64,000 nt of DNA, from contig OZ252227.1 of assembly GCA_965249175.1 (NCBI GenBank), forward strand, positions 3,472,001 to 3,536,000, read 5' to 3'. Positions 42,577 through 52,082 of the stretch are shown here, one piece after another. Both the position numbers and the translations under genes were made by a program. The notes under the pieces are model-generated. The model saw nothing but the letters and a program-made list of their open reading frames with translations. It was not told the origin of the DNA and ran no database searches. Within the stretch, counting starts at the first letter, position 1, and each line of letters starts with the position of its first letter. Source of the stretch: CAZYFH01 sp965249175. GTDB lineage: Bacteria; Acidobacteriota; Vicinamibacteria; Vicinamibacterales; UBA8438.

Positions 42577-43710
42577 CTACGGTATAGGTCCAAGGCTCGG
42601 CATGAATGTGTGGAGGACCGCCCGTGTCAGCGGTGCCGGGCTCACACGATAGCGATTCAAAAAGACGATGATCGCAACTTCCTGATCCGGGAACCGAGAG
42701 AAATCCGCGACGAATCCTGCGACCTGGCCGCCGTGACCGTGTGACGCGAGGCCTCTGTACCGACGGATCCTCCATCCAAACGCGTATCCGGTGCTATCTC
42801 CACTAGGAAGTATGGCTGGGGTCCACATCACCGACTTGGATCCGGCAGTCAACAAGGCGTCCGTGTTCAGCGCTTCGTCCCATTTCGCCAAGTCACGCGC
42901 GGTGGTGAGGATGCCCCCGGCTCCGAGGGTCGACGAGGTTTCGGTCGGATTCCGGTTGATGAGCTCGCCCGCCCTATTGACCCAGTACCCCGAAGCGCGA
43001 TTGGGAATGACCGTTTCCGGATCAGTCATGCGAGTCGCGGTCATCTCCAGTGGGCTGAAGATCCGTGAGTCGAGTACCTGACCCAGCGGCCGCCCATCTA
43101 TCCGCTCGACGATCAAGCTCAGCAGGAAATACCCAGTGTTGCTGTAATACCACCCCGTCCCCGGCGCGAAGTCCATCGGTCGAGAGTGTGCCACCTGGAT
43201 GACTTCCTCCGGAGTCAAGCGAAACCGGTATACGTCATAGCTCCGGATTTCCTCGTAGTCGGGAATGCCCGACGTGTGCGTTAACAACTGTCGAACCGTC
43301 ACGCTAATCCACTCACTCGGGAGATCCGGTAGGTACAAGTGAATCGGGTCGTCCAATCCAAGCTTCTCGTCCTCCACGAGCAGCAGGACGGCAGCAGATA
43401 CAAACTGTTTGCTGATGGAACCAATCTCGAACACCGTCCGGTCTGAGACCGGCACAGACAATTCGACATTCGCCATCCCATACGGCTTCAAATGGACGAT
43501 GTGCCCTCTCGAGGCCAGCGCCACGAGGCCTCCGGGGATGTTGTTCTCGTCTAGGTGTGCTCGGACCAGGCGGTCTAGCTCCGCCAGTGCCTCGGCGGAA
43601 GGCTGGACGATCTGGGCGGACGCAGCTGCCGCGCCGAACACCAGCAACGTCGCCGTGAGAACAGCTCCTATCCTGCCCGGTCGGTTCCGTTGACGCGGAC
43701 TGCCAACCAT
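42577..43710 (-). CDS. exported serine hydrolase, beta-lactamase/class C family
   Basis: 377 residues from the ATG at 43710, the last ATG before a Sec signal ending AAASAQ. SxxK motif: SISK (Ser98, Lys101). YxN motif: YYSNTGYFL. HxG/KTG equivalent: SHGHGGQVAGF. The LLTHTSGIPDY block is also present. This is the classic penicillin-recognising esterase/peptidase fold in the periplasm; the substrate (D-amino ester, peptide or beta-lactam) cannot be told. Its start lies 59 bases after the stop of the upstream quinoprotein (43769) on the same strand, so the two may be co-transcribed. Confidence 0.85.
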   Translation of the reverse strand: MVGSPRQRNRPGRIGAVLTATLLVFGAAAASAQIVQPSAEALAELDRLVRAHLDENNIPGGLVALASRGHIVHLKPYGMANVELSVPVSDRTVFEIGSISKQFVSAAVLLLVEDEKLGLDDPIHLYLPDLPSEWISVTVRQLLTHTSGIPDYEEIRSYDVYRFRLTPEEVIQVAHSRPMDFAPGTGWYYSNTGYFLLSLIVERIDGRPLGQVLDSRIFSPLEMTATRMTDPETVIPNRASGYWVNRAGELINRNPTETSSTLGAGGILTTARDLAKWDEALNTDALLTAGSKSVMWTPAILPSGDSTGYAFGWRIRRYRGLASHGHGGQVAGFVADFSRFPDQEVAIIVFLNRYRVSPAPLTRAVLHTFMPSLGPIP

Positions 43711-43768
43711 CGGTGTCTCCCGCTGCTCGGGTCGCTTGAATGCTAAGCAGCCGCTTGGTCCGGCGCGA

Positions 43769-45757
43769 TCAGGGTAGCGACAGTGCCACCCATTCGGGGA
43801 TCTCATCTCTGGTCCCTACGGCAACGACGAGGTACTGCCTACCCTCGTGCATGTAGGTCATCGGTCCGCCGGTCGTTCCCGCCGGAAGCTCGGTCTCCCA
43901 GATGACCTCTCCGGTCGCCTTGTCGTAGGCGCGGAACTGCTTCCCCCAACGCCAAGATTGGTCTTGCTCTGGGTCGGACGGAGAACCGTCGCCGCGGAGC
44001 GTGCCAACGATGGCGTCGCTGCCTTCACCCAGGAACAGCAGCGTCTTGGTGACCAGGGGCGCGGGCCGGTTGGGGATGCCGAGCGGCGGTAGGTCGAGGT
44101 CGCGCAGCAGCGGGTGGTTCCGGGGACCGTCACCGTTCGGCGCCATCCAGGCGAGATCGCCGCGGTTGAGGTCGAGCGCCGTGATGCGTCCATACGGTGG
44201 CTTGGTGATGGGCAGCCCATGCGGCCGCGGCGTCGGCACACGCTGGGTCTCGGCACGGGGCGTCGACCACGCAAGCGTGGCATCGGGGTCGTCGGTCGTA
44301 GGGACGACACTCCACACGGTCGGCATGGTGTGCGACACGGCGTAATAGATGCCGGTCTCGGGGTCGAACGCCCCGGTGTGCCAGTTGCCGGCGCCCCAGC
44401 CACCCGGTGCTGTCAGCGTCCCCCGCTTGGCGTCGGGGTCGTCGCTCTGGGGCCACGGCGGCGTGAAGAGCGGACCGAGCACCAGCGAATCGACCGCCTC
44501 GAGCGCCTCGGCGCGCAGCTCCGGCGTGAAGTCGATCAGGTCGTCCTCGGTGATGCCCTGCAGGTCGAACGGCGGCGGCTTGGTGGGAAACGGCTGGGTC
44601 GACGACGTGGCTTCACCGGGCGCAATCGATTGCGGCACCTTGCGCTCCTCGATCGGCCACACGGGCTCACCGCTCTCCCGGTCGAACACATACAGAAAGG
44701 CGGTCTTGCTCGGCTGCATCACCGCCTTGATACGACGTCCGTCGACAGTGATCTCGCCCAACGTCGGTGGACCCACGGTGTCGTATTCCCAGACGTCGTG
44801 ATGCACCATCTGGAAATGCCAGACCCGCTCGCCGGTCTTCGCGTCGACGGCCACGAGACTGTCCGAGAAGAGGTTGTCACCCGGCCGGTGCCCACCGTAA
44901 ACCATTCCGGTCGGCGCCGAGAGCGGGATGTAGACATGACCCAGCGTTTCATCCGCGGTGAGACAGCACCACGAGCCGAGATCGCCAGAGTAGTCGCCTG
45001 ACCCATCGCCCCACGTGTCGGCGCCGAACTCGCCTGCGTGCGGCACGACGTGAAAGGTCCAGAGCAAGTCGCCGGTGCGCACATCGAAGCCACGGACATC
45101 TTCGGGCGCCGCCTCGCGAACCAGACCTCCATCACCTGCCCCAGCCGTCGTGCCGGCTATGACGACGACATCGCCGACGACAATCGGTCCCCCCGACCAG
45201 CTGAACTGCTCGGCGAGTGGGCGGTCCCAATGCAGGTCGGCGCGTCCCTGGTCGGAGAGACCGAAGCCGGGAATGCGTCGGCCGGTCGCGGGGTCGAGCG
45301 CATAGAGGTGCTCTCCGCGTACGAGTAGGAGCCGTCGGTCGGTACCGTCGCTCCAGTAGGCCACGCCGCGGGTGCTGCGCCCGGCGACCTCCTCCTCGGT
45401 AGCCACGAACGGGGGCTGGCGCCAGACGGTCTCACCGGTCGCAGGGTCGAACGCGTCGAGCAACCCGAAGGCGTTGGGCGCGTAGAGGACGCCATCGATG
45501 ATGACCGGCGTGGACTTCAGATAGGCATTGGGCTGTAGATCGGGAAACGCGCGTAGCAGCTCTGGATCCACCGCCGGACGACGCCACACGATCTCGAGCT
45601 GGTCGACGTTGTGCCTGTCGATCTGGTCGAGCGGCGCATACCGCGTGAACGCCTCGTCACCGCCGAAGTAGCGCCATTCACGCGCCGGCTCCTGACCGAT
45701 GGCGCTTGTGGCCGACACGACCAAGATGACGAAGGGAAGAAGACTGACGACACGCAT
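43769..45757 (-). CDS. PQQ-dependent dehydrogenase-like quinoprotein, secreted
   Basis: 662 residues with a Sec signal (MRVVSLLPFVILVVSATSAI). It opens with YFGGDEAFTRYAPLDQI and has propeller blades FDPATGETVWRQPP, LDPATGRRIPGFGLSDQGRA, FDVRTGDLLWTFHVVPH, VDAKTGERVWHFQMVHHDVW and YDKATGEVIWETELPAG, ending YMHEGRQYLVVAVGTRD. A vicinal Cys pair (SWCCLTADE) matches the strained disulfide seen above PQQ in methanol/alcohol dehydrogenases. No heme site. It follows a PDLQGxW gene on the same strand by about 50 bases, the third such pairing in the window. Confidence 0.88.
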   Translation of the reverse strand: MRVVSLLPFVILVVSATSAIGQEPAREWRYFGGDEAFTRYAPLDQIDRHNVDQLEIVWRRPAVDPELLRAFPDLQPNAYLKSTPVIIDGVLYAPNAFGLLDAFDPATGETVWRQPPFVATEEEVAGRSTRGVAYWSDGTDRRLLLVRGEHLYALDPATGRRIPGFGLSDQGRADLHWDRPLAEQFSWSGGPIVVGDVVVIAGTTAGAGDGGLVREAAPEDVRGFDVRTGDLLWTFHVVPHAGEFGADTWGDGSGDYSGDLGSWCCLTADETLGHVYIPLSAPTGMVYGGHRPGDNLFSDSLVAVDAKTGERVWHFQMVHHDVWEYDTVGPPTLGEITVDGRRIKAVMQPSKTAFLYVFDRESGEPVWPIEERKVPQSIAPGEATSSTQPFPTKPPPFDLQGITEDDLIDFTPELRAEALEAVDSLVLGPLFTPPWPQSDDPDAKRGTLTAPGGWGAGNWHTGAFDPETGIYYAVSHTMPTVWSVVPTTDDPDATLAWSTPRAETQRVPTPRPHGLPITKPPYGRITALDLNRGDLAWMAPNGDGPRNHPLLRDLDLPPLGIPNRPAPLVTKTLLFLGEGSDAIVGTLRGDGSPSDPEQDQSWRWGKQFRAYDKATGEVIWETELPAGTTGGPMTYMHEGRQYLVVAVGTRDEIPEWVALSLP

Positions 45758-45810
45758 GATGCCGCCTCGTTTCCTTTTCAGCTCACGCCACCAGCTGACC
45801 AGGGCAGCAG

Positions 45811-46785
45811 CTACTGGCCGCCCTCTGCCTTCTCGTCGGCCCGCGCGCCACGGAGCATCACTTCCATCGCGTAGTTCCCCTCGTGACAGGCATACTCGAA
45901 CAGCGGAAGCTCATTCCGCCGCATCGGGAGATTCACCGTCCATGGAGCAGCCCAGGTCTCCGGATCGGTCACGGTAAACTCGTACTCGAGCGTGTCCGCA
46001 TCCACCCGGGTAAACCGTTCTACCAGACGCATGCCTTCGGTTGATCCCCGCCAGTCCCGCCTCGCCTCGAAATTGTCAGTTTCAACCACGAGGGTCTCTC
46101 CTTCCCAGTGGCCACGCGACACACCGGACAACTGGCGGAGACCGTCGCCCAGCGCGGGAGAGCCGTCGAGCGGAATGACACGCACGGTGTGCACCATCTC
46201 GGTCAGCATCACGAAGTGGTCCGGCGTCTGGAACAGCTGCACGTTCTGGTTGTATGCAGCCGGCGTGATGGGCGGTCCGGCGTTGAAGCCCATCAGGCAG
46301 CGATCGGAGTTGCTCAGGTCCGTGTAAGACGCCGGAAGCTCAGGGCTGAAGGATCCGCGGTTGGCTGCCGCTCTCGCTTGCCCGGCTTCTGTGACCTCCG
46401 GAAGTCGCCCGTTCGGCGGATCGATGATCAGCGAGGTGCGCCGCGTCCCAATGACGTTCGTGCCCTGGTCCATCCAGAAGTTGTTGTAGCCACCCACGTT
46501 CCCACCGGCCTCGGTGGGCCGGGCCTCTCGGTTCCACAGCGTGTCGGCACGGTCGACGGCGCTCTGCTCACGCTGCGCCGCCTCCTCCACGGTCAGCACC
46601 GCCTGATCGCCAAGGTCCTCGGGACGCTCGAGCGGCGTGATGGTCCGAAAATCCCAGACGCCCTGCAGGTCCGGCGCACCCCAGGCCGTCTGCGGCACCT
46701 CCTGCGCCCTGGTCAGACCCGGCAACGTCACCAACAGGGCACACGCCACGATCATCGGCTTCATCGTCGATCGGCCAGCTGTCAT
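45811..46785 (-). CDS. secreted PDLQGxW-family protein (copy 5)
   Basis: 324 residues from the ATG at 46785, which has GGGAGGTC upstream; the frame also contains an earlier ATG at 46800. The signal MTAGRSTMKPMIVACALLVT ends LTRAQ. Family blocks are WGAPDLQGVWDFRTITPLE, TSLIIDPPNGRLPE, DRCLMGFNAGPPITPAAYNQ, QLFQTPDHFVMLTEM, VRVIPLDGSP, GVSRGHWEGETLVVET, LVERFTRVDADTLEYEFTV and FEYACHEGNYAMEV. It lies 53 bases upstream of the quinoprotein at 43769-45757 and probably shares its transcript. Confidence 0.8.
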   Translation of the reverse strand: MTAGRSTMKPMIVACALLVTLPGLTRAQEVPQTAWGAPDLQGVWDFRTITPLERPEDLGDQAVLTVEEAAQREQSAVDRADTLWNREARPTEAGGNVGGYNNFWMDQGTNVIGTRRTSLIIDPPNGRLPEVTEAGQARAAANRGSFSPELPASYTDLSNSDRCLMGFNAGPPITPAAYNQNVQLFQTPDHFVMLTEMVHTVRVIPLDGSPALGDGLRQLSGVSRGHWEGETLVVETDNFEARRDWRGSTEGMRLVERFTRVDADTLEYEFTVTDPETWAAPWTVNLPMRRNELPLFEYACHEGNYAMEVMLRGARADEKAEGGQ

Positions 46786-47106
46786 TCCAAGACCTCCCAC
46801 GTCAAGAATCCAATATCTTGGCTACGATAGCATGCGGCGCCGTAACAGCGTGCCATCGTGTTGGGAGCGCTCCATGAGTGGTTCGGCATTTGGAACGATC
46901 CGAACCTCGCGCGTGCCCTCGTCGCGATTGGACATGGCTGTCGGCCACTTGAGCCGATTCGTCATGGCGCATAGGGAGGCAGGGCGAGCAAGCGATAACG
47001 TCGTTGGAGAAGCGGGACGCTGGCCTGCGGGAACAGAGCCAACGCCCCTAACCCGTCAACCGCCGTGTCGGCTGACGGCCTGCCGGGATCCTACCGCCGA
47101 TCCCTC
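46786..47106. other. non-coding stretch with possible gene debris
   Basis: About 320 bases. The left edge is the leader of copy 5. The plus frame around 46857-46975 reads WFGIWNDPNLARALVAIGHG, faintly like an AraC-family segment, then stops. No intact gene was seen. Confidence 0.4.
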
Positions 47107-47295
47107 AGACCGTTGGCCCGCGGGATTGGCCCAGGCGCGGCGGAACGGGACACGGCTCGGCCGGCCAAAGGAGCGCATCCCTGAACGCGTGCTAGAGAGC
47201 CCGTGCGGGGCCTACCGATTCGGGAGGCGGCGCGGCGACTCGGCGCGTCTCGGTCGACCGCTCACCGGTGGTTGACCGCGACGTCGCGTGCTTAG
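47107..47295 (+). pseudogene. serine recombinase (resolvase) C-terminal remnant, frameshifted
   Basis: The plus strand reads LAQARRNGTRLGRPKERIP, the hinge of resolvase/invertase recombinases. After a frame change near 47200 it continues as VRGLPIREAARRLGASRSTA, a resolvase-type helix-turn-helix, then HRWL and a stop at 47295. The catalytic domain with its Ser is absent. It overlaps tail to tail with the small gene 47292-47495. Confidence 0.6.
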
Positions 47296-47495
47296 TGCTG
47301 CCGGTGGATGAATCGCCCGTCCGGCCGACGGTCCAAGAACCCTGAGCCTTCGAGCGCCTGGAGCAAGATCGCGGCCGTCTCCCCGTCCAAGGCGACGAGG
47401 GCGGCGACTTGCGTCGGCGTCAAGGCAAAGCCGGGCATGTCCAGATACTCGGCCCGTAGCAACTGCAAAGCGGTCTCGACGCGCTGGGATGCCAT
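47292..47495 (-). CDS. small winged-helix-like protein
   Basis: 67 residues from the ATG at 47495, preceded by CAGGAGGTTGCC. The sequence LTPTQVAALVALDGETAAIL and LLQALEGSGFLDRRPDGRFI reads as a short winged helix (helix-turn-helix then a hairpin wing). Proteins of this size and pattern occur widely in Acidobacteriota. It probably binds DNA or a protein partner, but the target is unknown. Confidence 0.65.
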   Translation of the reverse strand: MASQRVETALQLLRAEYLDMPGFALTPTQVAALVALDGETAAILLQALEGSGFLDRRPDGRFIHRQH

Positions 47496-47751
47496 CGGCA
47501 ACCTCCTGCGTGTGTGCCGCCAGCCTACGCCGTTCTGCACCCTCCAACAAGGAATACGTCGCCCAGACCCCGTCCCAGAAAACCCCTTCGCTGAGACCCG
47601 ACTTTCGCGCCGCATCGCTGCTCACACGGGTGACGTGGAGGCGTCCTGAAAACAAGGTGATTCTTGGGTCACCCGGACACATTCAGGGGTTCCCTCCCAG
47701 CCATGACTCGGAGTAGTATTCGCTTTTTGTTCTCCATTTGACAGGCTCCTC

Positions 47752-48183
47752 GTGTCGTCCTCCACCGACCCCATCGACGCTTTCATCTCCGAGGCATTGC
47801 GCCTGGATGGGTCCAACGCCGAGTCGGCGCATGAGGTCGGCCGGGTCAAGGGCCTACTCGCCGCGTGGCGCTACATCGACGACGTCGCCAAGCAGGCGCC
47901 ACGGCCCGCGCTGTGGCAGGTCCTGTTGTTGGCCTACCTGATCAACCCCGCCCACAAGCACGGGTGGCGGCGCTACGACCTCGCCGGTGCGCCATCACCT
48001 GCAAAGGTCGGACGAGTGATGGAGGTGTGGCACACCCGGCTGGCCACCTGGACGCCCGAGCAAGCCTATGCGGCGCTCCTCAAGGTGCATCCGTTCGGGA
48101 ATCCGAGTGATCGCGACGTCGGGCTCTGCGTCTACAACTGGCTGCGGGGGACGTGGCGGAGTCCCGTGTTCCCGAGCGCCTGA
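47752..48183 (+). CDS. hypothetical protein, possibly a degenerate Fic-like domain
   Basis: 143 residues from the GTG at 47752 with no signal. The C-terminal HPFGNPSDRDVGLCVYNWLR resembles the Fic motif HPFxDGNGR plus the following helix, but the DGNGR core is replaced by NPSDR, so AMPylation activity is unlikely. The N-terminal helix region (DAFISEALRLDG, VGRVKGLLAAWRYIDD) has no assignable function. It stands between a small winged-helix gene and an EthD-like gene on the other strand. An unrelated fold cannot be excluded. Confidence 0.5.
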   Translation: MSSSTDPIDAFISEALRLDGSNAESAHEVGRVKGLLAAWRYIDDVAKQAPRPALWQVLLLAYLINPAHKHGWRRYDLAGAPSPAKVGRVMEVWHTRLATWTPEQAYAALLKVHPFGNPSDRDVGLCVYNWLRGTWRSPVFPSA

Positions 48184-48193
48184 GGTAGTCGAG

Positions 48194-48519
48194 TTACTCG
48201 ATGCGGATGTGCTCGTCCACGATGAGCGGATACGAGCGGTCAAGGTCCGCGAACCGCGTCGCATCCTCGAACACCTTACCCCCCGCCGGGCCGTTCATGA
48301 CGCGGTCCATCGTCGCCGCATCGTCGAACCACAACTCGCCAACGCCATCGGGGCTCCCTCGCGCTCGTCCCCGGTCACTGCGTTCTGGATATACCGACGG
48401 AGTCCCCCCGCCTTACCCTCATCGAGGGACGAGAGGTGCTGCGCGCCCATCCACTCGGTCACGCACTGCTCGTGCGTGACTCCGGTTTTCCGGTAGAGCA
48501 TGAACATCATCTTGACCAT
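48194..48519 (-). pseudogene. EthD-domain protein with frameshift
   Basis: From the ATG at 48519: MVKMMFMLYRKTGVTHEQCV, then WMGAQHL, the EthD dimeric alpha/beta barrel start. The frame changes near 48356 within a GCCCC run. In the next frame it continues DGVGELWFDDAATMDRVMNG and SYPLIVDEHIRIE to a stop at 48194. The pieces join into an expected EthD protein of about 108 residues. Decay or an assembly indel are both possible. Confidence 0.7.
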
Positions 48520-48527
48520 GCGAAGCA

Positions 48528-48718
48528 CTAGCCCCCCGGTGCCGCTAAGAGGAACAGCAGCGCGGTGATCACCAACACGACGCCCGCCACGACCACTCCG
48601 ACGACCCATGAGTTCTTGGTCGGCGTCTGGATCATGACCGACACCGGCAGGGCCCGCACCGCTCGCAGACGGCGGCGCCGTCCTGGTTCTCCTTGGCGCA
48701 GAACGGGCACATCTTCAT
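48528..48718 (-). pseudogene. small zinc-ribbon membrane protein, frameshifted
   Basis: From the ATG at 48718: MKMCPFCAKENQDGAAVCER followed by CG, a CxxC...CxxC zinc ribbon. After the frame change (about 48660) it reads RALPVSVMIQ and a single membrane helix WVVGVVVAGVVLVITALLFL, ending at 48528. The two parts together form a typical short zinc-ribbon membrane protein of about 60 residues. Confidence 0.6.
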
Positions 48719-48822
48719 CGATCCACTCCTCAGCCAGCCGGGAGCATCCTCCAGCGATAATGGCGCGCTGCGAGGGCACGCCGCTGGCGGACCGATGGCG
48801 GTGGCGATGGCGCAGCAGAGAA

Positions 48823-49101
48823 CTACGGCTGGAACTCCTTATCAATCACGTAGACCTTCACCGTCTCGCGCTTGATGCCGTCCTGTGCCATGGCAGCAGC
48901 CGTGTCGGGAGAATCCAGGCCCGCCAGGAACGTGTCGAGGTTTGCCGGCTCGACGCAGACGGCCACCTCATTGCCCTCGCGGATCCCGAAGCCGACAGCC
49001 GTGGTGACCGTCTGGCTTCTGAACAGATCCCCGTGAGTGCGGAACCCTGCTTCCCACTTCACTGCGTCTTCCACCTGCGCTGTGACAATGACCTTGGGCA
49101 T
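48823..49101 (-). CDS. small alpha/beta-barrel-like protein, function unknown
   Basis: 92 residues from the ATG at 49101 with AGGGAGACACATCG upstream. The pattern PKVIVTAQVEDAVKWEAGFR, then VGFGIREGNEVAVCVEPANL and VKVYVIDKEF suggests a dimeric alpha/beta barrel (DUF3764-like). It is cytoplasmic. The protein is intact and well predicted as coding, but no activity is known. Confidence 0.7.
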   Translation of the reverse strand: MPKVIVTAQVEDAVKWEAGFRTHGDLFRSQTVTTAVGFGIREGNEVAVCVEPANLDTFLAGLDSPDTAAAMAQDGIKRETVKVYVIDKEFQP

Positions 49102-49420
49102 CGATGTGTCTCCCTGTGTGAAATGCTGCGTTCGACATGTGACCCGTCGAGACGGCAACCGACCGACGGACGCCCTGCTGGCGGACCCGGACCGGCTGAA
49201 CGGGAGTGAATGGCCCATGAGGCACCGCTCCCACGGGCTCCGGTCCTCCGGTCCATCGGCAGAACGGAGTTCAGCCTCACGCCCGAGGGTCTCTGCCGAG
49301 CGGGACGGGAAGCCCGAGCACGATCACCAAACACCAGGATCCGCGTGATCGCAGACATCTCGCCTCTCCTCGTGGCAACCGAGCCGCACGCCGACGCAGT
49401 CCAGCGCATGGCCCCTCCTT

Positions 49421-51454
49421 CTACTCGTGCCGTAGCGAGTCCATCGGGTCGACCAGCGTCGCCCGGCGCGCCGGGACATAGCAGGCGGCCAGGGCCACGG
49501 CGATCAGCACGACCGGCACGACGACGAACGTCGTGAGGTCTGTGGTCGCGATGCCGAAGAGGAGGCTTTCAAGTCCTCGCGTCGTCGCGAACGCCCCCGC
49601 AAGACCGATCGCGACGCCGAGTCCGACCAACAGCGTTCCTTGCCGGACAACCAACGCCCGGATGCTCCGTCCGTCCGCACCGAGGGCCATTCGGAGACCG
49701 ATCTCTCGGCTGCGCCGGGACACCGTGTAGGCGAGAACCCCGTAGATGCCGATCACCGCGAGCGCGAGCGCGCTGACGGCAAACAGCCCGAGCACGACAG
49801 CGTAGAAGCGCGGCTGTGCCACCGACGCCGCGAGGCGCGCTCCCATCGTCATGACATTGTGGAGCGGCAGCGACGGATTGAGCGCGAAGACATCCTCTTG
49901 GAGAAACGGCACAAACGCCACTGGGTCGCCGGTGGTCCGCGCCGCGACGCTGATGCTCGGAGCCCCTTGTGAGCGGAACGACTGCCGGTAGGAGATGTAG
50001 AGTTCGGGTTGCGGCTCACGGTCGAGGCCGCGATGGTGAACGTCGCCCACGACGCCGACGATTTCCCGTGGCTCGCCGGGACCCAGGTTGAGCTGTTGGC
50101 CAAGAACCCCCTCGGGGAAATACGCGCGGGCAAACGCCTCATTCACGACGAAGACCCTGGGGCTGGTCGCGGTGTCTTGATCGCTCACGAACCGGCCACG
50201 CACGAGACGCAACCCCATCGCGGCCAGATACCCTGGGCTGACAAGCTGCGGACGGGCGGCCGTCAGTTCGTCCCGGCTGGCCGGCGCCGGGCGCCCCTGG
50301 ATCCGGAACGCCATCAGCGACTCGCCGGGGGTCAGCGGCAGCGTCGAGACGAGGCCGATCGCCTCGACACCGGGACGCGCCGACCCGCGCTCCAGGAGCC
50401 GATCGAAAAACGCCGTCGCGACCTCCACATCGCCATACTGCGCCCGCGGGAGATTGAGTCGCGCCGTCGTCCACGACCTGCGCCGATCGCCGACCGGACG
50501 GCCAGCTCCCGTTGCCGCGATGCCCCACACGCGAGCAGCAGGTTGGCGAGATTGGCCGTCGCGATGAGGAGGACGAAGCCAACCGCCGCCGACAGGGCGA
50601 GCAGTGCCGGCCGCGCCTCGCCGACCAACTCTTCCTGCAGCCCGGCTCAGGCGCAGCGTCGCGGCCCCCATGCCCGGCGCCATCGGCTCTTGGCCTCCGA
50701 CGATCGCCTGGCCCTCAGCCTCGGCTTGCTCCAGGGACACTCCGTCTCGAAGGCGCGCGATGCCCGCAAAGGCCATGACGAACACCTGACCCGGTTGTGT
50801 CTGCGGCACGGTCACGCTCAGCGGAACCCACAACTCGGTGTCCCGGTCCGGGAAGTAGAAGTCTTCGGGCATGACGCCGACGACGGTATAGCCGACGTCA
50901 TCGAGCGTCAGGAGGGCCCCGATCAGCTCCGGGGCGCCCCCGTAGCGCGTCTGCCAAGCGCGGTAGCTCAGGATGGCAACGCGGTTGTTCCCGGCGGCTT
51001 CTTCCTCCGAGGTAAACACCCGACCCAAGAACGGCCTCGCGCGTAGCAGCGGAAACAGCGACGGCGACACGACCGCCCCGCGCACCCGAACGGCCTCGCC
51101 GATCGACCAGTTCGTGGCATTGCCAGCCGCGCCGCTCAGCGTAAACCCCCGGTCGCTGTAGCCGGCGATCTGCTCGATCGTCTGCGCGTCCTCGCGCCAC
51201 GCGTCGAGCGTCATGTTGGTCATGAAGGCCGGCATGTCGCGACCACGCATCAGCGGACGTTCTTCCCGCACGCGGACGAGGCGGTCCGGGTCAGGGTAGG
51301 GCAGCGGCCGCAGGAGCGCCGCGTTCACGACGCTGAACACCGCGGTGTTGGCGCCGATGCCGAGGGCGACCGTGGCGAGGGCCACGAACGTGAACCCAGG
51401 AGTTTTCACCAGCAGGCGCACACTCTGACGGAGGTCGTGAACAAGGGTCGCCAT
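49421..51454 (-). pseudogene. ADOP-type FtsX/MacB permease with internal deletion and frameshift
   Basis: About 677 codons from the ATG at 51454. The N-terminal half is typical (MATLVHDLRQSVRLLVKTPG, then LATVALGIGANTAVFSVVNA and LRPLPYPDPDRLV). The C-terminal half is typical too (REIGLRMALGADGRSIRALV, PARRATLVDPMDSLRHE). The frame changes near 50645; in the other frame LQEELVGEARPALLALSAAV and IATANLANLLLACGASRQRE run to about 50480. Then the original frame resumes at TARLNLPRAQ. The segment encoding the transmembrane helices and second linker that usually follows GASRQRELAVRSAIGAGR is missing. ADOP proteins are about 800 residues, so about 120 are lost. Non-functional as read. Confidence 0.78.
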
Positions 51455-51621
51455 CTGAATGCCTCTGGGCCGACGTCTGGCCGCTCCGTGGCCGAAAGAG
51501 TTAGACGGTCCCGCGCGAGGTCTGGCCTGGGCAACTCACGTTGAGTGACCCATCCCTCCACGGCCGATCTCCGCGGTGATGGAATAGGCTTGGGAAGCGC
51601 CGTGCCGACGCGGGGCAGCAG

Positions 51622-52023
51622 CTATGCGGCGGGGCTCTTCCGCGCGCGGCCGCCATCGTTCACGGCCGCTGGCCCAGCGTTCTCCGTGAGCTGCGCCGCG
51701 CTGTCGACGGCCCGGGTCTCGACCGTCCCCCGCACGTGCGCGCCGGCCGCCACGGCGATCCGGGGCGCCACGACGGCCCCGTCCAGCCGTCCCGACGCTC
51801 GGATCTCGACACGGTCGGTGGCGGTGACCTCGCCGTGGACCGCGCCTTCGATCACGACGGCCTTGGCATGAATGGGCGCCTCGACCTCCGCGTCGTTACC
51901 GACGGTCACCGTGTGCGCGCGCACCTCGATCTCGCCCTCGAAGCGGCCGTGGACGGTCAGATCTTCCGAGGCCGACAGGTGTCCCTTAATGACGAGCGAG
52001 GGGCTGAGTCGTAGGGCGGCCAT
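51622..52023 (-). CDS. bactofilin (polymer-forming cytoskeletal protein)
   Basis: 133 residues from the ATG at 52023. The bactofilin beta-helix is clear: SLVIKGHLSASEDLTVHGRF, EGEIEVRAHTVTVGNDAEVE, KAVVIEGAVHGEVTATDRVE and GRLDGAVVAPRIAVAAGAHV. Bactofilins polymerise without nucleotide and scaffold envelope or cell-shape functions. It lies 59 bases after the PilZ gene on the same strand, and both may act at the envelope. Confidence 0.88.
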   Translation of the reverse strand: MAALRLSPSLVIKGHLSASEDLTVHGRFEGEIEVRAHTVTVGNDAEVEAPIHAKAVVIEGAVHGEVTATDRVEIRASGRLDGAVVAPRIAVAAGAHVRGTVETRAVDSAAQLTENAGPAAVNDGGRARKSPAA

Positions 52024-52082
52024 GGTCGCTGGCCCATCCTCGTGGGCCTGTGCCGGTGCGCACCGTGTCGGCTCGACCGCCC

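Noticed and set aside
46857..46975. Possible AraC-family regulator fragment
   Set aside because: Only about 20 residues look similar and the frame stops soon; too little to support a feature.
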